Assembly (NCBI RefSeq): GCF_032594935.1
Contig: NZ_CP118734.1
Location: forward strand, 152,001-216,000
Direction of reading: 5' to 3'
Origin: Streptococcus sp. 29892
Lineage (GTDB): Bacteria > Bacillota > Bacilli > Lactobacillales > Streptococcaceae
DNA: 64,000 nt
The translations under genes were made by a program, and so were the position numbers. The notes under the pieces are model-generated. The model was not told where the DNA came from and did not search any database. It worked only from the letters and a program-made list of their open reading frames with translations. Within the stretch, counting starts at the first letter, position 1; each line of letters starts with the position of its first letter. Shown here piece by piece: positions 29,186 through 37,862 of the stretch.

Positions 29186-30280
29186 ATGTTAATTTTTCCC
29201 CTAATCAATGATTTATCTCGAAAAATTATTCATGTAGACATGGATGCATTTTTTGCTGCTATCGAGGTCAGGGACAATCCGACTTTGAAAGGGAAGCCAG
29301 TTATTATTGGTGCAGATCCGCGACTGTCTGGCGGTCGTGGAGTGGTATCTACCTGTAGCTATGAGGCGCGTGCCTTTGGCATTCATTCGGCCATGTCCTC
29401 CAAGGAGGCCTATGAACGCTGTCCGCAAGCCGTCTTCATTTCTGGAAATTATGAAAAATACCAGGAAGTGGGGCGACAGGTCAGGGAGATTTTTCACCGC
29501 TATACCGACTTGGTGGAACCCATGTCCATTGACGAGGCCTATCTGGATGTGACAGAAAACAAGCTGGGTTTAAGCTCGGCAGTCAAAATTGCCAAACTCA
29601 TCCAATACGACATCTGGAATGAACTGCATCTGACAGCTTCTGCAGGGGTTTCCTACAATAAATTCCTGGCTAAAATTGCCTCGGATATGGAAAAACCGCA
29701 TGGTCTGACCCTGATTTTGCCAGAGGATGCTGTTGGAGTACTAGCCTCTTTGCCTGTTGAAAAATTTCACGGTGTCGGCAAGAAAACGGTTGAACGTCTG
29801 CATGAGATGGGAGTTTCTACTGGTCAGGATTTGCTAGACGTGCCAGAAATGGTCTTAATTGACCGTTTTGGTCGCTTTGGTTATGATTTGTATCGGAAAG
29901 CTAGAGGCATTTCAAATAGTCCCGTCAAAACCAATCGGGTGCGAAAGTCTATCGGTAAGGAAAGGACCTATCGCAAGCTCCTCTATCGTGATGAAGATGT
30001 CTTGAAAGAGCTAGTCAGCCTCTGTCAACGGGTGGCCGTTAGCTTGGAACGAAATGAGAAACAAGGGCGCACCATTGTCCTGAAAATCCGCTATGGAGAT
30101 TTTTCAACCCTGACCAAGCGACATAGTTTGGGAGAAGCGACCAATCAAGTTCAAGTAATAGAGAAAGAAATCCGTCAGCTTTTTGAAGAAGTTGGACAGG
30201 CTGAGAAAGGTGTTCGCTTGTTAGGAGTGACTGTTACCAATTTTATGGAAGGAGAAAGTAGAATTGCAAATTTCGAGTAG
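29186..30280 (+). CDS. dinB: DNA polymerase IV
   Basis: A 364-residue Y-family translesion polymerase. Catalytic residues appear in [15 protein letters not shown] (D18, D20) and [12 protein letters not shown]; the [12 protein letters not shown] and [16 protein letters not shown] (helix-hairpin-helix) segments and little-finger domain follow. ATG 29186 is chosen for its AAAGGAG site at good spacing; the upstream extension of 11 codons lacks one. It is the first gene of a unit with an Rrf2 regulator that overlaps its 3' end. Confidence 0.95.
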   Translation: MLIFPLINDLSRKIIHVDMDAFFAAIEVRDNPTLKGKPVIIGADPRLSGGRGVVSTCSYEARAFGIHSAMSSKEAYERCPQAVFISGNYEKYQEVGRQVREIFHRYTDLVEPMSIDEAYLDVTENKLGLSSAVKIAKLIQYDIWNELHLTASAGVSYNKFLAKIASDMEKPHGLTLILPEDAVGVLASLPVEKFHGVGKKTVERLHEMGVSTGQDLLDVPEMVLIDRFGRFGYDLYRKARGISNSPVKTNRVRKSIGKERTYRKLLYRDEDVLKELVSLCQRVAVSLERNEKQGRTIVLKIRYGDFSTLTKRHSLGEATNQVQVIEKEIRQLFEEVGQAEKGVRLLGVTVTNFMEGESRIANFE

Positions 30281-30683
30281 ATTTACCATTGCTAGTCATA
30301 TCTTGGTCTTGCTAGCCTTGGAGGGAGAAAAGGAAAAACAGACCAGTACCAGCATTGCAGGCAGTGTAGGGGTTAATCCAGTCATCATCCGCAATATCCT
30401 GGCTCAGTTGAAAGAGGCTGGCTTGGTTCAGGTGGCGCGTGGTGTAGGTGGCGCACGTTTGGCCCAAGCTCCAGACAAAATTACCCTCCTCCATATCTAT
30501 CAGGCTGTAGAGTTATTTGGAGAAAAAGGGAAACTTTTTGGCTTTCATGAGCAACCCAATCCTGCCTGTCAGGTCGGCCGCTCTATCCATCCCCTGCTAG
30601 ATAGCCGTTTGGAAAATGCCCAGTCGGCTCTGGAAAAAGAATTGGGACAAACAACCATTGCTGATTTATTGGCAGAATTATAG
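30264..30683 (+). CDS. Rrf2 family transcriptional regulator (YwnA-like)
   Basis: A 139-residue winged-helix regulator. The HTH is [20 protein letters not shown] and the wing [14 protein letters not shown]. Only one Cys (PNPACQVG) is present, so it cannot hold a three-Cys iron-sulfur cluster as IscR/NsrR do; a thiol or redox sensor role of the YwnA type is possible. Start is TTG 30264, ten bases after GGAG, overlapping dinB by 17 bases. The next gene is an NAD(P)-binding protein preceded by twin operators, matching the ywnA-ywnB pairing of Bacillus; control of that gene is inferred. Confidence 0.85.
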   Translation: MQISSRFTIASHILVLLALEGEKEKQTSTSIAGSVGVNPVIIRNILAQLKEAGLVQVARGVGGARLAQAPDKITLLHIYQAVELFGEKGKLFGFHEQPNPACQVGRSIHPLLDSRLENAQSALEKELGQTTIADLLAEL

Positions 30684-30689
30684 ATATTC

Positions 30690-30714
30690 AATCATCCTCG
30701 TGATGATTTTTTTA
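30690..30714 (+). terminator. Terminator after Rrf2 gene
   Basis: AATCATC (30690-30696) pairs with GATGATT (30702-30708), then T6. Confidence 0.85.
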
Positions 30715-30723
30715 AACTTTTAA

Positions 30724-30788
30724 GTTGTAATCATTGACATTACAACGAATATGGTATAGACTGAGTATTGTAAACAAAAACGTTACAA
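30724..30788 (+). promoter_or_regulatory. Promoter flanked by twin TTGTAA-N9-TTACAA operators
   Basis: TTGACA (30734-30739), 17 bases, TAGACT (30757-30762). Two inverted repeats with the same form lie at 30725-30745 (inside and around the -35) and 30768-30788 (from about the start site). Their centres are 43 bases apart, about four helical turns. Probable Rrf2 regulator sites. Confidence 0.75.
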
Positions 30789-30807
30789 CAAAAGTGAGGT
30801 AATCAAT

Positions 30808-31437
30808 ATGAAAATCGCCATTATTGCAGCAAACGGTCAAGCAGGTCAAGCAATTGCCAAAGAGGCAGTTGAACGTGGTCATCAGGTGACAGCCGTTGTC
30901 CGCTCTGAAAACAAGAGCGCAGCCCAGGAAGTCATCCAAAAAGATGCTTTTGCACTTAGCAAGGAAGACTTGGCGGGCTTTGATGTGGTTGTCAACGCCT
31001 TTGGTGCTTGGACACCAGAAACGCTACCAGATCACAGCCGTCTAGCTAGCCACTTGACAGACTTGCTTGCAGGCACCTCTACTCGCCTCTTGGTTGTCGG
31101 TGGTGCAGGTAGCCTCTATCTAGACCAGAGCCAAACAAGCATGCTCAAGGATGCCCCAGACTTCCCAGCGGACTACCTACCAGTCGCTGAGGCTATGGGC
31201 GCAGGTCTTGACATCTACCGTCAGGCAACAGCGGTCAACTGGACCTATATCAGCCCAGCAGCTGATTTTGATGCAGAAGGCCAAAAAGCAGGTGCTTATA
31301 CCCTTGCTGGCGAGGTTTTCCAGGTCAATGCCCAAGGTGAAAGCTATATTAGTTATGTAGACTATGCAGTGGCCTTAGTAGATATTGCCGAAAAAGGTGG
31401 CTACCAGCAAGAACGCATTTCGGTTTTTGCATCATAA
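30808..31437 (+). CDS. NAD(P)-binding NmrA/YwnB-like oxidoreductase
   Basis: A 209-residue Rossmann-fold protein beginning MKIAIIAANGQAGQAIAKEA, with the atypical short-chain dehydrogenase pattern LLVVGGAGSLYLD and NWTYISPAADF. It lacks the classical YxxxK pair, so it is likely a nucleotide-sensing or reductase protein of the NmrA/YwnB type; substrate unknown. GTGAGG precedes ATG 30808. Regulated by the operator pair upstream. Monocistronic. Confidence 0.82.
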   Translation: MKIAIIAANGQAGQAIAKEAVERGHQVTAVVRSENKSAAQEVIQKDAFALSKEDLAGFDVVVNAFGAWTPETLPDHSRLASHLTDLLAGTSTRLLVVGGAGSLYLDQSQTSMLKDAPDFPADYLPVAEAMGAGLDIYRQATAVNWTYISPAADFDAEGQKAGAYTLAGEVFQVNAQGESYISYVDYAVALVDIAEKGGYQQERISVFAS

Positions 31438-31446
31438 AATAGAAGT

Positions 31447-31479
31447 AAAGATAGTTCCCATCGTGGAATTATCTTTTTT
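31447..31479 (+). terminator. Terminator of NmrA-like gene
   Basis: AAAGATA (31447-31453) pairs with TATCTTT (31470-31476), with TTCC/GGAA inside, then T-rich. Confidence 0.8.
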
Positions 31480-31531
31480 ATTTTTGGTTTATATAGTATA
31501 ATAATATGTATAAAACAAAAAGGAGTTCCCT

Positions 31532-32452
31532 ATGATTCACTTGATTTGTCCCAATCCAGCCCTAGACCGTACGCTTCTTGTGGAGAAGATTGAAAAGAAC
31601 ATTCCCCTACGTCCGTCAGAAGTCAGAGATTATCCAGGTGGTAAGAGTTTTAACGTGGCTTATGCCCTTCGAGAAAATGGAGTGACAGACTACACGATCC
31701 ATACCATTTTAGGTGGACAGATCGGTCGCTACATTCAAGACCTTAATGTCCAAAAGGGAAATCAATTGCAGGTCGTTGAAAATGATCAGAACACAAGAAC
31801 CTGCAATATTTACGTGGAAACCAGCACAGGCGATGTTGTGCTGTTCTATGAAAAAGGCTTTGAACTGACAGCGGACCTGCTTGACCAATTTACCCAGCAG
31901 ATAGAAAATAGCCTAGAGGCTGGCGATATCCTAGTCTTTTCAGGCAGTCTGATGAAGGGCATGCCTGAAAACTACATTCAGCAGTTTATTGAAAAATACC
32001 CAGAGGTTTTGACCATAGTGGACACCAGTGGACCAGCTTTACGTGCTGCTTATCAAGCCCGTCCAGCCTTGATCAAAATCAATAATGAAGAGCTCAAGGA
32101 CATCTATCCAGATTTAGATGAGGAAAGTCCAGAGGATATTTTGCGGATACTAAAAGAAGTCACGCCGCATGAAAATATTATCATTACCATGGGGGGCAAG
32201 GGTAGTCTGGCAAAAATTGGGCAACGGTTTTTCCGTATCCAGTCGCCAAAGAAAGAAACACGCAATCCCATTGCAGCAGGGGATTTCTACTTGGGTTTGC
32301 TAGTCAAGGGCATCAGCCAAGGGCAAGACCCAGAAATCTTCTTGAAAGAGGCAGCAGCCTTTGCGACTGCCAACTGTCTTAACTACTTCCCAGAAGTCGA
32401 AGCAGAGCAATTTGCAGAGATAGCGGGTAAAGTTGTTCTAGAAGAGGTGTAA
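31532..32452 (+). CDS. PfkB family hexose/phosphohexose kinase (1-phosphofructokinase-like)
   Basis: A 306-residue sugar kinase. N-terminal CPNPALDRTLLVEKI and the substrate loop DYPGGKSFNVAYAL are typical of the LacC/FruK branch. At the catalytic site the usual GAGD reads IAAGDFYLG: the anion-hole first Gly is Ala but the base Asp is kept. Substrate is uncertain (fructose-1-P, tagatose-6-P or other). No PTS gene is adjacent. AAAGGAG precedes ATG 31532 and a TATAAT lies at 31497-31502. Confidence 0.78.
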   Translation: MIHLICPNPALDRTLLVEKIEKNIPLRPSEVRDYPGGKSFNVAYALRENGVTDYTIHTILGGQIGRYIQDLNVQKGNQLQVVENDQNTRTCNIYVETSTGDVVLFYEKGFELTADLLDQFTQQIENSLEAGDILVFSGSLMKGMPENYIQQFIEKYPEVLTIVDTSGPALRAAYQARPALIKINNEELKDIYPDLDEESPEDILRILKEVTPHENIIITMGGKGSLAKIGQRFFRIQSPKKETRNPIAAGDFYLGLLVKGISQGQDPEIFLKEAAAFATANCLNYFPEVEAEQFAEIAGKVVLEEV

Positions 32453-32530
32453 TACATATTCATCTATCAGCATTTATTTTTTGATATTTTCAAAAACGAT
32501 GCTTTTAGTGAGTTTTGGTGTGATAATGCA

Positions 32531-32565
32531 AAAAAGCAAATAGCAACTCGTGCTATTTGCTTTTT
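32531..32565. terminator. Bidirectional terminator between kinase and lipoprotein genes
   Basis: A perfect 15-bp stem (32531-32545 with 32551-32565), five-base loop, A-run and T-run on either side. Confidence 0.95.
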
Positions 32566-32587
32566 AATAAGTGCTAGATACAATATG

Positions 32588-33301
32588 TTACTCTACCTTA
32601 TCCAAGGTTACATGTACATGAGGTTCTGATACCAGGTCGTAAACGGCTTCTACAGATGGGTCAAAAGGATTTCCCCACATAATGACCTTGTATTGTCCGT
32701 CCTCTAGGATAAAACCTGGTGCAATACGTCCGCCGAGGCCAGTTACTCCTGGAAGAAGGGCGGAGCCTTCGCCATCAGCTCCACGGATTAGGTAGTGGTT
32801 TGGAGCATATTCGACTAGGTCTGTAATTTGAGCTGTGTAGGTCTGGATGAGGTGTTCTCCTTCCTCATCTTCACTAAGTCGAAAATCTTCATAAGTAGTA
32901 AAGGTGCCGTCTGCGCTGATAGTTACTTCAACATTGCGCGCTTGCTGGCTACTTCCTTGCCATTTTCCAACTAGGTCGTCGGGGATATTAGTAGCTGGCA
33001 AAGTTAGTAGCTGAGTGTGAGTTGTTTCGGTACTTAGGACACTTTCTTGGGCTTGAGAGCTTTGGCTATCTTGATTTTCCTGACTTCCCTCAGTTTGTTG
33101 GCTTGTATCTGTCGAAGAGCTAGTTTCACTTGTTTTTTCCACAGAGCTAGAACTGTTAGCAGTGCTTGTCTGCTTGGTGCTTGCTTGGGTCGTTTTACTG
33201 GTGGTTGCTTCTGTCTGGCTTTCTTGTTTTTTTGCTGAACAAGCTGTCAATAGACAGGTTACAGAAAGCAACAATACTGAGTAGTTGAATATCTTTTTCA
33301 T
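32588..33301 (-). CDS. Lipoprotein with Ser/Thr-rich linker
   Basis: A 237-residue surface lipoprotein. Signal peptide with lipobox LTAC (Cys 21), then a low-complexity Ser/Thr/Gln/Glu linker to about residue 90, then a globular beta-rich domain beginning PDDLVGKWQGSSQQARNVEVT and ending VYDLVSEPHVHV. The design matches the IS-split lipoprotein at 5162, although the domains differ. Function unknown. It has a strong promoter and an upstream VicR/WalR-type direct repeat, suggesting control with cell-wall genes. Confidence 0.85.
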   Translation of the reverse strand: MKKIFNYSVLLLSVTCLLTACSAKKQESQTEATTSKTTQASTKQTSTANSSSSVEKTSETSSSTDTSQQTEGSQENQDSQSSQAQESVLSTETTHTQLLTLPATNIPDDLVGKWQGSSQQARNVEVTISADGTFTTYEDFRLSEDEEGEHLIQTYTAQITDLVEYAPNHYLIRGADGEGSALLPGVTGLGGRIAPGFILEDGQYKVIMWGNPFDPSVEAVYDLVSEPHVHVTLDKVE

Positions 33302-33327
33302 TTGTTCTTACCTCCGCTTATAAACAG

Positions 33328-33391
33328 AGTATAACAAATAAAAACAAGCTTGTCAACACAAAATTGTAATATTTGTAACATTTTTGTAACA
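33328..33391 (-). promoter_or_regulatory. Lipoprotein gene promoter with VicR/WalR-like box
   Basis: On the minus strand TTGACA (33351-33356), 17-base spacer, TATACT (33328-33333). Upstream, TGTTAC-AAAAA-TGTTAC (33375-33391) is an exact direct repeat fitting TGTNAN-N5-TGTNAN, centred about 60 bases before the start site. Confidence 0.7.
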
Positions 33392-33406
33392 AAAGAAATG
33401 TTTTTG

Positions 33407-35899
33407 TTACTTGTTTTTGAAAAATTCCTCTATATCTGCCTCTTGGATGCCAATCATGGGGTCGATGGTTAGTAGGTTGTCTACAGTTAAAATGTATTCT
33501 GTGGGTTGGAAATTTGTTTTTTCTGGCTGGTCTAAATCAAGAAGGGAGAGTTGTTGGTTGTTTTCTTTGACTACTTCAGCCTGTTTTTTCCTGTCTGGCT
33601 GAGTAGGGGGCTGGGTTTGTGTAGTTGCAGCTGTTTTGCTTTCGTCTTTTTCAGTCAAAGCTTCCTTGCTGTTCTGCTCTGCCATTTCCCCTTGGAAACG
33701 TGGGACCAGGTAGGTTTTTCGGAGGGTGCCGGCGTTTTTGACGGCGTAGTCGAAGGCGGAGATTTCGCCCAGGAGGATGAGCTTGCTCTTGGAGCGGGTG
33801 ATGGCTGTGTAGACCAGGTTGCGCTGGAGCATACGGTGGCTGGTTCGGGTGATGGGAAGAATGACGACCTGGAACTCGCTGCCTTGGGACTTGTGGATGG
33901 ACATGGCATAGGCTAGGGTAATTTTGTACCATTCGTTACGGGGATAGGTTACCTCGCTGCCGTCGAAGTTGATGGTGATTTCATCCTGCTTGGAGTCGGT
34001 GTACTTGGCCGGTAGGAGGTCGGTAATATAGCCCAAGTCGCCATTGAAGACATTGGCTTCGGCGTCGTTGACTAGATGAATGACCCGGTCGCCTTGGCGG
34101 AAGGCTTGTTCGTTATGGAGGAATTCTAACTCTCCCTCTTCCAGTGGATTGAGCAGGGCCTGGGTCATGGTGTTGAGCTGGTCGATGCCTGCGGCACCAC
34201 GGTACATGGGAGCAAGGATTTGTACTTCGTTGGCAGGAATGCCCGACTTGATGGCTGCGCCGACAATGCGCTCAATCAGGGCTGGAATTTGTTCATTCTG
34301 GGCTTCAAAATAGGAGCGGTCAGCCTTTTTCTCACGGAAATCGCTAGGTAGAGCCCCCTGTCGAATTTGGCTGGCAAGTGTAACGATGGTCGAATCGTCT
34401 GACTGGCGGTAAATACGTTCTAGAGTAATGCTGGGTAGCTTGTCAATTTTCAATAGGTCAGCTAGGACTTGACCGGGACTGACAGATGGCAATTGCTCGG
34501 CATCGCCGACAATGAGAACCTGGGTCTGGGATGAAATGTTCTGGAAGAGTTGATTGGCCAACCAAGTATCGACCATAGAAAACTCGTCTACGATGATGAA
34601 GTCGGCTTCGAGGTAATCATCTCGGTAGGATTCTTCCTGTCCTTCGACAAGCCCCAGATGGCGGTGGATGGTGGCAGAAGGCAACCCTGTCAATTCATTC
34701 ATCCGTCTGGCTGCTCGTCCAGTTGGAGCGGCTAGGAGGACTGGGCATTCTTCTCGGTTGCGAGTCAAGTCAATCTTATGTAAGATGGCATAGACTGCAA
34801 TAATGCCGTTGATGACGGTTGTTTTGCCTGTACCAGGTCCACCAGTTAGGATAAAAAGCGGATTGGTAATGGCTTGGACGATGGCTTCTTTTTGAATGTT
34901 ATCGTAGGTCAGGGAAGACATACCTTCCAGCTCTGCTATGGCAGCCTCTACGTCTGCGCGTGGGAAGGGTTTGAAGCCATTTTTTCCCATCAGGCGGGTC
35001 AGGTTTTTATGGATACCATGTTCGGCAAAGTAGAGGCTGTTGTCGAAAATCTTGGTACCTTCTTGTTGAACCTTGCCATCTTCTATCAGCCCTGTCAATT
35101 CTTGGGCAACAGCAGCAGGGTCTAGTTCGGTATGGCGGGATTTTTCCAGCAGTTCAAGGGTAGCTTCTAGTAAATCTCTGGCCTCCACATAGGTATCACC
35201 TGTTTCCATAGAGCGATGAATGAGGCTAAAGAGCATACCAGCCCGAAAACGCTGGGGAGAGTCACTGGCAATTCCTAGGTTTTCCGCAATCCTATCGGCA
35301 ATGGTAAAGCCAAGTCCCTGTACATCTTCGACCAGTTGATAGGGATTTTCCTCGATAATCTGAAGTGTTTTTTCCTTGTACTGGTCTTGGATTTGAAAGG
35401 CTAGCTTATTAGGAATACCGTATTCAGCTAGTTTGGCTAGTATCAGCTCCGTTCCATAATTGAGGCGGAGTTTTTCGATAAAGGCTTGCCTATTTTTGCT
35501 GGATAGACCAGAAATTTGGGTCAGTTTTTCAGGCTCAGCTAAAATCTTATCAATAGTATCATCGCCATAGAGCTCAACAATTTTCTCGGCTGTTTTTCGA
35601 CCAATTCCCTTGAAATGGTCGCTGGAGAAATACTTAACCAGACCAGCAGAAGTGGGCTTGCTGCGTTCGTAGCGCGTGATTTGCAGCTGCTGACCGTATT
35701 TGGGATGGGTGACTAGATTGCCATAAAAGCGATAATCCTCCCCCTCAATGACATCGGCAATGGTGCCTGTTATAATGATGTCATAATCGTCATAGTCGGC
35801 GTCTGTTTCCTCAATTTCGAGGAGCAGGATTTTGTAAAAATTACTAGGATTTTCAAAAATGATCCGGTCAATGGTGCCGGTAAAATAAACTTCGTTCAT
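33407..35899 (-). CDS. recD2: RecD2-type SF1B DNA helicase
   Basis: An 830-residue 5'-to-3' helicase of the RecD2 type, active without RecBC. It has an N-terminal OB-like domain (YFTGTIDRIIFENP), a helix-hairpin-helix region (FKGIGRKTAEKIVELYG), Walker A GGPGTGKTTVI at about residue 360, Walker B IIVDEFSMVD and motif VI TAITRSKSKLILLG. A low-complexity C-terminal tail follows. It should help in DNA repair and replication fork handling. AGGAAA lies before ATG 35899. Separated from lepB by a terminator and a 300-bp repeat. Confidence 0.93.
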   Translation of the reverse strand: MNEVYFTGTIDRIIFENPSNFYKILLLEIEETDADYDDYDIIITGTIADVIEGEDYRFYGNLVTHPKYGQQLQITRYERSKPTSAGLVKYFSSDHFKGIGRKTAEKIVELYGDDTIDKILAEPEKLTQISGLSSKNRQAFIEKLRLNYGTELILAKLAEYGIPNKLAFQIQDQYKEKTLQIIEENPYQLVEDVQGLGFTIADRIAENLGIASDSPQRFRAGMLFSLIHRSMETGDTYVEARDLLEATLELLEKSRHTELDPAAVAQELTGLIEDGKVQQEGTKIFDNSLYFAEHGIHKNLTRLMGKNGFKPFPRADVEAAIAELEGMSSLTYDNIQKEAIVQAITNPLFILTGGPGTGKTTVINGIIAVYAILHKIDLTRNREECPVLLAAPTGRAARRMNELTGLPSATIHRHLGLVEGQEESYRDDYLEADFIIVDEFSMVDTWLANQLFQNISSQTQVLIVGDAEQLPSVSPGQVLADLLKIDKLPSITLERIYRQSDDSTIVTLASQIRQGALPSDFREKKADRSYFEAQNEQIPALIERIVGAAIKSGIPANEVQILAPMYRGAAGIDQLNTMTQALLNPLEEGELEFLHNEQAFRQGDRVIHLVNDAEANVFNGDLGYITDLLPAKYTDSKQDEITINFDGSEVTYPRNEWYKITLAYAMSIHKSQGSEFQVVILPITRTSHRMLQRNLVYTAITRSKSKLILLGEISAFDYAVKNAGTLRKTYLVPRFQGEMAEQNSKEALTEKDESKTAATTQTQPPTQPDRKKQAEVVKENNQQLSLLDLDQPEKTNFQPTEYILTVDNLLTIDPMIGIQEADIEEFFKNK

Positions 35900-35929
35900 A
35901 GAGAATATTTCCTAAAATAGTGAAAAAAG

Positions 35930-35954
35930 AAGTTTGGAACAGTGCTCCAAACTT
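35930..35954 (-). terminator. Terminator on the minus strand before recD2
   Basis: AAGTTTGGA (35930-35938) pairs with TCCAAACTT (35946-35954); on the minus strand CTTTTTT follows. It ends transcription from rnhC-lepB after the repeat. Confidence 0.75.
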
Positions 35955-35963
35955 GTTTGTGTT

Positions 35964-36264
35964 ATACTCAATGAAAATCAAAAATAGCCTAGGAAACGAA
36001 GCTGATGATAGACCTCTGTTACTGTCTTGTTTCAAGGTAACAGGCTGAGGCTGGGCAAAAAGCTCAACCTCGCTTCTCAGGGTTCGTGTCAACATCTCAG
36101 CGCAGTGGTTGATTGGCAGATTTGTTCGTGTTTTACACTCCAAATCTGACCTAATCAACTGTGCGGGGGCGGGAAGACGAACTCTTTTTTGACCAGTCGA
36201 GTTCTTTCCCGCTCCCACTCATCAAGGCTCTTGACAACGGATAGTTTTGATTTTCGAAGAGTAT
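35964..36264. repeat. 300-bp dispersed repeat with imperfect terminal inverted repeats
   Basis: Fills the lepB-recD2 gap. Ends are ATACTCAATGAAAATCAAAA (left) and, on the other strand from the right, ATACTCTTCGAAAATCAAAA. No convincing gene lies inside. A degenerate related copy occurs at 61887-61963. Similar short elements are common in streptococcal genomes; probably a non-autonomous element. Confidence 0.8.
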
Positions 36265-36878
36265 TAATCAACAGTTCCAATTCGATTGAAAGGCCACATG
36301 CGGAAGACAACTTCTCCCTTGATACTGTCGCGCGCGAAAGTTCCTACGCTACGGCTATCTAAAGATACTAGGCGGTCATCACCTAAGAGATAGTATTGTC
36401 CTTCTGGTACTGTAAGGCTGAAATCAACAGAACCATTGGCATCCTGTGTAAAGGCTTGGGCAGTTTGGGCAACGGCTTGGAATTGTTTGTTGTAAGCATA
36501 TTCTTCTTGCAATTTGTCCTTTTGAAAGGCTGCTAAGTATTCATCAAGATAGGGTTCATCCACTTCCTGCTCGTTGATATAGAGGACATCGTTTGCATAG
36601 CGAATGGTATCGCCTGGCATGCCGATAACTCGTTTGACAATGAGTTTTTCCTTGCCATCGCTATCTATTTCGCTGGCCACGACAATATCAAAACGATCTA
36701 TGGATGTGGTTTTGAACATTACTAACTTTTCTTGGTGTTGGAGAGTAGGATCCATAGAATGACCATCAACGGATACAGGGTCCCACAAGAAGTAGCGACT
36801 AGCAACGAGAGCGATCATAAAGAGAATGAGTGTCCCCCATTCAGCTAAGAAGGCTATGAAGCCTCGTCTTTTTCCCAT
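36264..36878 (-). CDS. lepB: Type I signal peptidase
   Basis: A 204-residue membrane protease that removes signal peptides on the outer face of the membrane. One N-terminal transmembrane helix (about 12-32), catalytic Ser41 in GHSMDPT, catalytic Lys82 in LIVKRVIGMPGD and the later GDDRLVSLDSRSVG box. Its stop abuts the dispersed repeat. It lies 9 bases after rnhC, co-transcribed with it, an order also seen in other streptococci. Confidence 0.95.
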   Translation of the reverse strand: MGKRRGFIAFLAEWGTLILFMIALVASRYFLWDPVSVDGHSMDPTLQHQEKLVMFKTTSIDRFDIVVASEIDSDGKEKLIVKRVIGMPGDTIRYANDVLYINEQEVDEPYLDEYLAAFQKDKLQEEYAYNKQFQAVAQTAQAFTQDANGSVDFSLTVPEGQYYLLGDDRLVSLDSRSVGTFARDSIKGEVVFRMWPFNRIGTVD

Positions 36879-36887
36879 ATTTATTCC

Positions 36888-37778
36888 TCATTTCAATAAT
36901 TTTTGTGCTTTTTGCGTATTGGCAAAGTGGAGCTTGGCAGTTTGGTTTAGGCCTGCCAGACCATATTCTTTTAAGATGCTGGCTGCGACATGGTCGGATT
37001 TGCTTCCAGCTCCGGAAGGTAGGTTTCTGCCTACCAGTTGACCAAGCTGGGTAAGGTTCTCTAAAAACATACTTCTTGCAATGATAGAAGATACTGCTAC
37101 AGCCAGGTACTTGCCCTCAGCCTTTTCTTCCAAGGTCACTGGATTAGCAAATTGATTGGCTTCTTTCTTTAGGTATTTTTGATAATTTTGGCTAGAAGTA
37201 AAGGCATCAATGACAATCTTCTCAGGCTGGGTTCCCTTTTGTAGGAGCAGGAAAATAGCCTGATTGTGTAGGGCGACCTTGACAGACACCGCATTGTAGC
37301 CCTGCTCGATGACCTCATTGTATTTTTTGGGGGTCAATAGCAGAGCTTGGTGGGGGATTTTCTCTTTTAAGAGAGGAGCGATTTGGCAGATTTTTTTGTC
37401 TGTCATTTTTTTGGAATCATCCACGCCAAGCGACTTGAGAAAGGCATGGTCTTCTGGGCGGACAAAACTAGCAACGACTGCCAAACCACCAAAATAAGAC
37501 CCATTTCCTACTTCATCCGTACCAATCATGGGCAGGTCTTGACCAGGACTGGTTGTCAGTTCAGATCTTTCTGGCTCATAACCCCAGAGCCTTGCTTCCT
37601 GCTCTGCCATTTCCCCTTGGAAAACGACCTTGCCTGAAGTATAGATGGACAAGCTAGCACCAGCTAGTTTGAAAAATGCTTCTATATAAGGATTTTTGCT
37701 AGCCTGTCGATAGCGGTCGTAGTGGGCTAGCATGGCCTGTTTTTGCTGGGTTGATGGCTTTAGGACAAGAGTATTCAT
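36888..37778 (-). CDS. rnhC: Ribonuclease HIII
   Basis: A 296-residue enzyme that cuts RNA in RNA-DNA hybrids. It has the HIII-specific N-terminal TBP-like domain (about 1-75) and the catalytic core [15 protein letters not shown] with D88 and E89, then [11 protein letters not shown]. The start ATG 37778 has an extended -10 box only six bases upstream (37785-37793), so the mRNA is probably leaderless, with no ribosome site. First gene of the rnhC-lepB operon. Confidence 0.93.
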   Translation of the reverse strand: MNTLVLKPSTQQKQAMLAHYDRYRQASKNPYIEAFFKLAGASLSIYTSGKVVFQGEMAEQEARLWGYEPERSELTTSPGQDLPMIGTDEVGNGSYFGGLAVVASFVRPEDHAFLKSLGVDDSKKMTDKKICQIAPLLKEKIPHQALLLTPKKYNEVIEQGYNAVSVKVALHNQAIFLLLQKGTQPEKIVIDAFTSSQNYQKYLKKEANQFANPVTLEEKAEGKYLAVAVSSIIARSMFLENLTQLGQLVGRNLPSGAGSKSDHVAASILKEYGLAGLNQTAKLHFANTQKAQKLLK

Positions 37779-37784
37779 GTTTTT

Positions 37785-37793
37785 ATTGTATCA
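37785..37793 (-). promoter_or_regulatory. Extended -10 promoter for a leaderless rnhC mRNA
   Basis: On the minus strand TGA-TACAAT ends six bases before the ATG, the same spacing as at 15421-15429. Confidence 0.55.
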
Positions 37794-37862
37794 TAAATGC
37801 GGGTTAGAGTGTGCAGAAAAGGGTGGTTTTTACTATAATAGGAGGAGAAAGTGAGGTAGACA

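Noticed and set aside
35868..36218. 116-codon minus-strand ORF across the dispersed repeat and recD2 start
   Set aside because: It lies in repeat DNA, overlaps the true recD2 start and has no ribosome site or recognisable domain.
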